Shown: positions 7,711-10,982 of the stretch, piece by piece | Layout: each line of letters begins with the position of its first letter | How positions within the stretch are numbered: the first letter of the stretch is position 1 | Assembly (NCBI GenBank): GCA_024684065.1 | Contig: JAIKXO010000023.1 | Coordinates: forward strand, 1-10,982 | Length of the DNA stretch: 10,982 bases | DNA from: Lachnospiraceae bacterium | Lineage (GTDB): Bacteria; Bacillota_A; Clostridia; Lachnospirales; Lachnospiraceae | Reading direction: 5' to 3' | Program-made: the position numbers and the translations under genes | The notes under the pieces: model-generated | Seen by the model: only the letters and a program-made list of their open reading frames with translations | The model's database searches: none | What the model was told of the DNA's origin: nothing

Positions 7711-7739
7711 ATTATACCGTCACCCTCACGCAATGTCAA
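7711..7739 (-). promoter_or_regulatory. Consensus sigma-A promoter for the leftward operon
   Basis: On the minus strand, TTGACA (7734-7739) and TATAAT (7711-7716) are separated by exactly 17 bp, a perfect match to the vegetative promoter consensus. Transcription would start near 7704, leaving a leader of about 120 nt before the TTG at 7581. It is the only strong promoter seen upstream of the five-gene cluster, and nothing comparable was noticed between those genes. Confidence 0.78.
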
Positions 7740-7793
7740 ATCCTGAAAAGCCATTGACAGCGGAGAGATAACGGATGATCCTCTACCCTCAGT

Positions 7794-7826
7794 ATTGATA
7801 TTTTCTTATTGATATTTTTGATATTT
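7794..7826. repeat. Three short AT-rich direct repeats (TTGATATTT)
   Basis: The 9-mer TTGATATTT occurs at 7795-7803, 7809-7817 and 7818-7826, the last two directly adjoining. The block sits between the nuclease gene's stop and the operon promoter, about 55-90 bp upstream of the -35 element. It could be a regulator binding site or simply AT-rich spacer. The rest of 7740-7862 shows no gene and no convincing terminator. Confidence 0.35.
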
Positions 7827-7862
7827 CCTTTGCAGGGCTGCGGGAATTTTGGCGCAAACTCC

Positions 7863-8954
7863 TTATAGCCAGGAGCCCAGGACCTGCATTTCGTTTTTCT
7901 TTAAACAGATCTGCTCCAAATATTTTTTTTCGTTTTCCTCATCATACGGAACGTATTGAATAAGACAGGTTTTTTCCCTTATTTCCTTATCCTTACACAG
8001 CAGGTATTCATTAATACTGTCTACTATTCCTTTTTCATTACCTGCGCCATACTTTTCTCCCCCGACAAACAAAAAAGCAAACCAGATATTATTCTCATCC
8101 GCATCAGCTATCTGGTCTTTCATCTGATCGGAAATCAGATCCGAGTTATTTGCCAGTATCCCGCATCTTCTCTTTATTTCCGGCACAAATTTATCTGTAT
8201 GTTCCGTTTGAATTCTTAAGAATTGCTCATAATGATCTCCAAGATTCGCACAGGATTTATTATCATACTTTAATTCGATGATACCAAACTGATTTAACTC
8301 CCGGTCATATACTATCAAATCCGGTTTTCTCCCGGGTCCGGATATATATTCGGGCATATACTCCATATCCACTACACACCAGTCATTATGTTTCTTCATA
8401 AATTCTCTTACGATTTCTGTTTGTATCGCCCGTTCACTTCTGTCATTTCCGCCTTCTTTGCCGGATGTATCAACCCGGGTCATCTTATTCTTTGCAGCGC
8501 ACAGAACTAGCCTTAGATAATCTTCCCGTTCACTCCTGTTTATAAACAGTCTGGTCCTTTCCCGGGAGCCGCTTTGTGCCATATCTTTAAGTCGGGAAGC
8601 TCCTGTTGTAAGATTATCCTCACCCTTTTTTAATTCCCGGTCGGCCGGCATTAAAGCTGTCAAATCGGGAGAATACGTACAGACCTGATGGTCTGTCGTA
8701 TTATATTCTATCTCTTTGCAGATATATTTGAAATAATCCGGGTTGCAAAGATCTATCCCTGCGTTTAAGCCGTTGCAACCATCGCCATGAGTTGTGGGGA
8801 TCTTCGCTATGATACTGCCGTAAGCATATACTCTGAGTTTTTTTATACCTCCGCTGGGACCAACCACAGTAATAGATTCATCAAATTCCTTAAGTTCATT
8901 AACTAACTGTTTAACTTCATACATATTTATTATACCGTGTCTGCCCACAATCAT
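7863..8954 (-). CDS. PD-(D/E)XK nuclease-domain protein, orphan
   Basis: A 363-residue protein whose second half carries a restriction-endonuclease-like core. ERAIQTEIVREFMKK (174-188) supplies the leading glutamates, GRKPDLIVYD (208-217) the PD motif (P211-D212), and FGIIELKYD (223-231) the ExK motif (E227, K229). Spacing and strand pattern fit the fold, so metal-dependent DNA cleavage is plausible. Residues 1-140, with a glycine-containing hydrophobic stretch (30-60) and a basic segment (128-145), match nothing I recognise and may bind DNA or a partner. No methyltransferase or helicase lies next to it. The gene looks more AT-rich than its flanks by eye, which could indicate acquisition. The start is uncertain: neither the ATG at 8954 nor the in-frame ATG at 8924 has a ribosome site, and the frame is open upstream to a TGA at 9024-9026. 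It lies alone behind the promoter at 9101-9129. Alternatives to defence are DNA repair or a mobile-element remnant. Confidence 0.75.
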   Translation of the reverse strand: MIVGRHGIINMYEVKQLVNELKEFDESITVVGPSGGIKKLRVYAYGSIIAKIPTTHGDGCNGLNAGIDLCNPDYFKYICKEIEYNTTDHQVCTYSPDLTALMPADRELKKGEDNLTTGASRLKDMAQSGSRERTRLFINRSEREDYLRLVLCAAKNKMTRVDTSGKEGGNDRSERAIQTEIVREFMKKHNDWCVVDMEYMPEYISGPGRKPDLIVYDRELNQFGIIELKYDNKSCANLGDHYEQFLRIQTEHTDKFVPEIKRRCGILANNSDLISDQMKDQIADADENNIWFAFLFVGGEKYGAGNEKGIVDSINEYLLCKDKEIREKTCLIQYVPYDEENEKKYLEQICLKKNEMQVLGSWL

Positions 8955-9051
8955 CTGTTCAGCGAGGTCCCGGAATCTTATACGCAGACCGAACGACCGC
9001 TGTACCCCGATAGATGTTTCAAGTCAGCTGTTATACAAGCATTTCCACAGA

Positions 9052-9083
9052 GAACCCCTATTCCCGCGGTTGAAAAGGGGTTC
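9052..9083. repeat. Inverted repeat between ABC exporter and nuclease genes
   Basis: GAACCCCT (9052-9059) and AGGGGTTC (9076-9083) form perfect 8-bp arms with a 16-nt loop. No T run follows on either strand, so it is not a canonical intrinsic terminator. It lies just downstream of the predicted start site (about 9094) of the nuclease transcript and could fold in that leader or mark the 3' end of the ABC transcript. Confidence 0.5.
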
Positions 9084-9100
9084 GACCGTCATCATTATTT

Positions 9101-9129
9101 ATAATATTACAATCGGTATAGTCGGTCAA
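9101..9129 (-). promoter_or_regulatory. Predicted promoter for the nuclease gene
   Basis: On the minus strand, TTGACC (9124-9129) and TATTAT (9101-9106) are separated by 17 bp, one mismatch from consensus in each hexamer. The predicted start near 9094 leaves a leader of about 140 nt before the ATG at 8954. GTCGGT-type repeats (9112, 9121 and 9151) overlap and flank the -35 element and may be operators. Confidence 0.6.
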
Positions 9130-9165
9130 CTCATCGCCGCCGTTTTCCCGGTCGGTATTAAGACA

Positions 9166-10932
9166 TCACGCTATCTGCCAGTTTTCCGCCTCCTGACGGA
9201 TCTTTACAAATCCTGCATACTTACCGCCCAGATCTACCAGTTCCTCGTGTCTTCCTTTTTCAATTATATGTCCGTCATCCACCACCAGGATCTGATCGGC
9301 AGCCTCGATCGTTGCCAGGCGGTGTGCAATGATGATCACCGTTTTTCCTTTTGACAATTCTGTCAGGGCCCCCTGGATCAGATGCTCATTTTCAGGGTCA
9401 ATACTTGCCGTCGACTCATCCAATATGATGATCGGAGCATTTTTCAGTATAGCTCTTGCAATGGAAATCCGCTGTTTCTGTCCTCCTGAAAGAGTTCCTC
9501 CTCCTTCTCCGATCACTGTGTCATAACCGTGCGGCAGTTCCATTATAAAATCATGGCACCGCGCTTTTTTTGCCGCATCGATCATCTCTTCTTCCGTAAT
9601 CCCATCCCGCCCGAAGCATATATTCGCACGAACGGTATCATTGAACAGATATACATTCTGAAATACCATGGATATATTTGAAAGCAGACTGTCCAGGCTG
9701 TAGTCACGGACGTTCACTCCCCCTACTGTGATCTCTCCTTTTGTTACATCATAAAATCTGGCGATAAGATTACAGATCGTTGTCTTACCGCTTCCCGATG
9801 GCCCTACGATCGCCGTTGTTTTCCCTTCAGGGATCGTAAATGAGACATCTTTTAGCACCACCCTGTCTTCCGTGGTTTTCGCATTGGAATAGGAAAAAGA
9901 GACATCCTTAAATTCGATCCCGTAATGCTTCGGACGGATATCACTGCCGTCCGCATCAAGCAGTCCAGCTTCCGAAAACACTTCCATCTTATCAAACGCA
10001 TTGTTGATCACGGATAATACGTGCGCGCTGTCTGCGATCGGATCCACCGAATTAAAAATCGAAAGCGAAAGAAGTGCAACGATCAGCACCATATCAAATT
10101 CCATTTCTCCTGCCAGTCCAGCATACATTACAGTGATGAACATCCAGACACTTGCCAGGCGAAGCGCCAGCAGATGCAGGCAGTTATAAGGGATAAATCC
10201 GCATTCTATCTTTAATGCTATCTTTTTTCCGCTCGCGCATGCTTCTCTGAATGCTTTGATCGATACCCCTTCCATTCCGAAGGATTTTACGATCGGCAAT
10301 CCGCGGGTGTATTCAAGCGCTGCCCTGGTCAGTTTTTCATTCTCCGCATTAAGCACCTTTGTGTTTTTAAGACTGTGTTTCGATATCATAACAAGAAAAA
10401 TAAAAGATACCCCCACACCAAACAGCGAGATCAACGCCGCCTTAATATTTACAAACAGCATAAACAGAAATACACACAAAAAGTTCAGATATCCTCCCAC
10501 AAAGCCATCTACCATACGGATACCCATATTCTCCAAAGTGGCGAGCCCTGTCGTGATCGCATTTAAAATAGCCCCGGTATCATTGCTCTGAAAGTATCCG
10601 AGAGATACACGCTTTAACACCTCTCCTATCTTAAGCCGGTCACGGGCAACCAGTTCATAGCCGATCTTCTCATGAAATCTTGCCTTCATATAGTCCATAA
10701 GAAACTTAGCTGCGACGAGCCCCAGCATGATCAGGAGACTGCTTTTCCAAAGCTTAGGATCAGTTTTGCCTCCGCCCTGAATTTCCTTAACTATCATTCC
10801 TATCAGGTATCCTGAATATGCTACCGGAGCCGCTGCCGCCCAGGAACCTAAGAAGGAAAATACAAAACCGATATACAGGCTTGCTTTAAAGTCACCGCAC
10901 CAGTCAATGATCCTCTTTATTGTCTTAAACAT
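9166..10932 (-). CDS. ABC exporter half-transporter, fused membrane and ATPase domains
   Basis: A 588-residue type I ABC exporter subunit. The membrane domain covers about residues 15-310, with six helices predicted from hydrophobic blocks and the family's intracellular-loop sequence GYFQSNDTGAILNAITTG (112-129). The ATPase domain covers about 338-580, with Walker A GPSGSGKT (377-384), Q-loop Q425, signature LSGGQ (481-485), Walker B IIILDE (501-506), D-loop near 507-512 and H-loop H537. All catalytic positions, including E506, are present, so it should hydrolyse ATP. Length is normal for a half-transporter. The ATG at 10932 is supported by AGGAGG six nt upstream. The stop of the preceding gene lies one base before this ATG, so the two are translationally linked and probably form a heterodimer. 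The cargo (peptide, lipid, drug or siderophore) cannot be read. No intrinsic terminator follows the stop. Confidence 0.93.
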   Translation of the reverse strand: MFKTIKRIIDWCGDFKASLYIGFVFSFLGSWAAAAPVAYSGYLIGMIVKEIQGGGKTDPKLWKSSLLIMLGLVAAKFLMDYMKARFHEKIGYELVARDRLKIGEVLKRVSLGYFQSNDTGAILNAITTGLATLENMGIRMVDGFVGGYLNFLCVFLFMLFVNIKAALISLFGVGVSFIFLVMISKHSLKNTKVLNAENEKLTRAALEYTRGLPIVKSFGMEGVSIKAFREACASGKKIALKIECGFIPYNCLHLLALRLASVWMFITVMYAGLAGEMEFDMVLIVALLSLSIFNSVDPIADSAHVLSVINNAFDKMEVFSEAGLLDADGSDIRPKHYGIEFKDVSFSYSNAKTTEDRVVLKDVSFTIPEGKTTAIVGPSGSGKTTICNLIARFYDVTKGEITVGGVNVRDYSLDSLLSNISMVFQNVYLFNDTVRANICFGRDGITEEEMIDAAKKARCHDFIMELPHGYDTVIGEGGGTLSGGQKQRISIARAILKNAPIIILDESTASIDPENEHLIQGALTELSKGKTVIIIAHRLATIEAADQILVVDDGHIIEKGRHEELVDLGGKYAGFVKIRQEAENWQIA

Positions 10933-10933
10933 C

Positions 10934-10982
10934 TCATGCCTCCTTTACATTTCCCGCAGCCCAGTTTCTGGCTCCGACATGT
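10934..10982 (-). CDS. C-terminal end of the upstream gene, probably the ABC partner subunit
   Basis: One minus-strand frame reads HVGARNWAAGNVKEA and ends in TGA at 10936-10934, one base before the ATG of the ABC gene. The 'NW' near the end resembles the ABC subunit's own tail (EAENWQIA), and half-exporter genes commonly occur as adjacent pairs. Only 15 residues are visible and another frame (stopping at a TAA in AATGTAAAG) is also possible, so identity is an inference from context. Confidence 0.4.
   Translation of the reverse strand, partial: HVGARNWAAGNVKEA

Noticed and set aside
7828..7858. TTTGC/GCAAA pairing after the nuclease gene as a terminator
   Set aside because: The stem is short with a long loop and no T run follows on the minus strand.
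8929..8957. TATAAT (8929-8934, minus) at the nuclease start as a promoter
   Set aside because: No TTGACA-like hexamer lies 16-18 bp upstream, and transcription from it would begin after the first ATG codons. The promoter at 9101-9129 fits better.
9052..9090. GGGGTTCGACC resembling a tRNA T-arm
   Set aside because: No acceptor stem, D-arm or anticodon arm can be built around it; the bases belong to the inverted repeat.

Overview
The window looks like a chromosomal segment of a Gram-positive Clostridia member, most likely a Lachnospiraceae-type gut or rumen anaerobe. The support is mid-range GC content judged by eye, sigma-A-type promoters (TTGACA/TATAAT), GGAGG-type ribosome binding sites, TTG/GTG starts, and the gene families present: a SpoIIE/PP2C phosphatase with a Cache-HAMP sensor, paired half-size ABC exporters, and GT-C membrane glycosyltransferases. 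The assignment rests on protein style, not on a marker gene. Every gene supported here lies on the minus strand, so the window reads right to left.

Right end (about 9166-10982): the last codons of an upstream gene and a complete type I ABC exporter half-transporter, translationally close-coupled. They are probably the two halves of a heterodimeric exporter. Next is a 210-bp spacer holding a good leftward promoter (TTGACC-17-TATTAT) and a strong inverted repeat. This promoter serves a solitary gene (7863-8954) for a protein with a PD-(D/E)XK nuclease core and an unrecognised N-terminal half. The gene looks more AT-rich than its neighbours.

Centre and left (818-7739): a perfect consensus promoter (TTGACA-17-TATAAT, 7711-7739) and a roughly 120-nt structured leader precede a likely operon of five genes. 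In order of transcription these are a GT-C-like multi-pass membrane protein, a GtrII-type (Glucos_trans_II) membrane glycosyltransferase, a short two-TM protein with a degenerate GGDEF-like domain, an unrecognised 286-residue soluble protein with a GNAT-like look, and a membrane-anchored SpoIIE-family serine phosphatase. An amino-acid-permease-like gene runs off the left edge and may be the next gene of the same transcript.

Inference: the two polytopic enzymes could modify a surface or lipid-linked glycan. The GGDEF-like and SpoIIE-type proteins add a signalling layer to that cluster. No anti-sigma kinase or STAS antagonist, the usual partners of SpoIIE/RsbU phosphatases, is present in the window. 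The GGDEF-like gene is the most unusual locus. Its best start (ATGA overlap plus a good Shine-Dalgarno) lies in a different frame from its body, and a single -1 slip at an A5 run would join the two. No tRNA, rRNA, CRISPR array, insertion sequence or replication origin was seen, and no gene-free stretch exceeds 300 bases.
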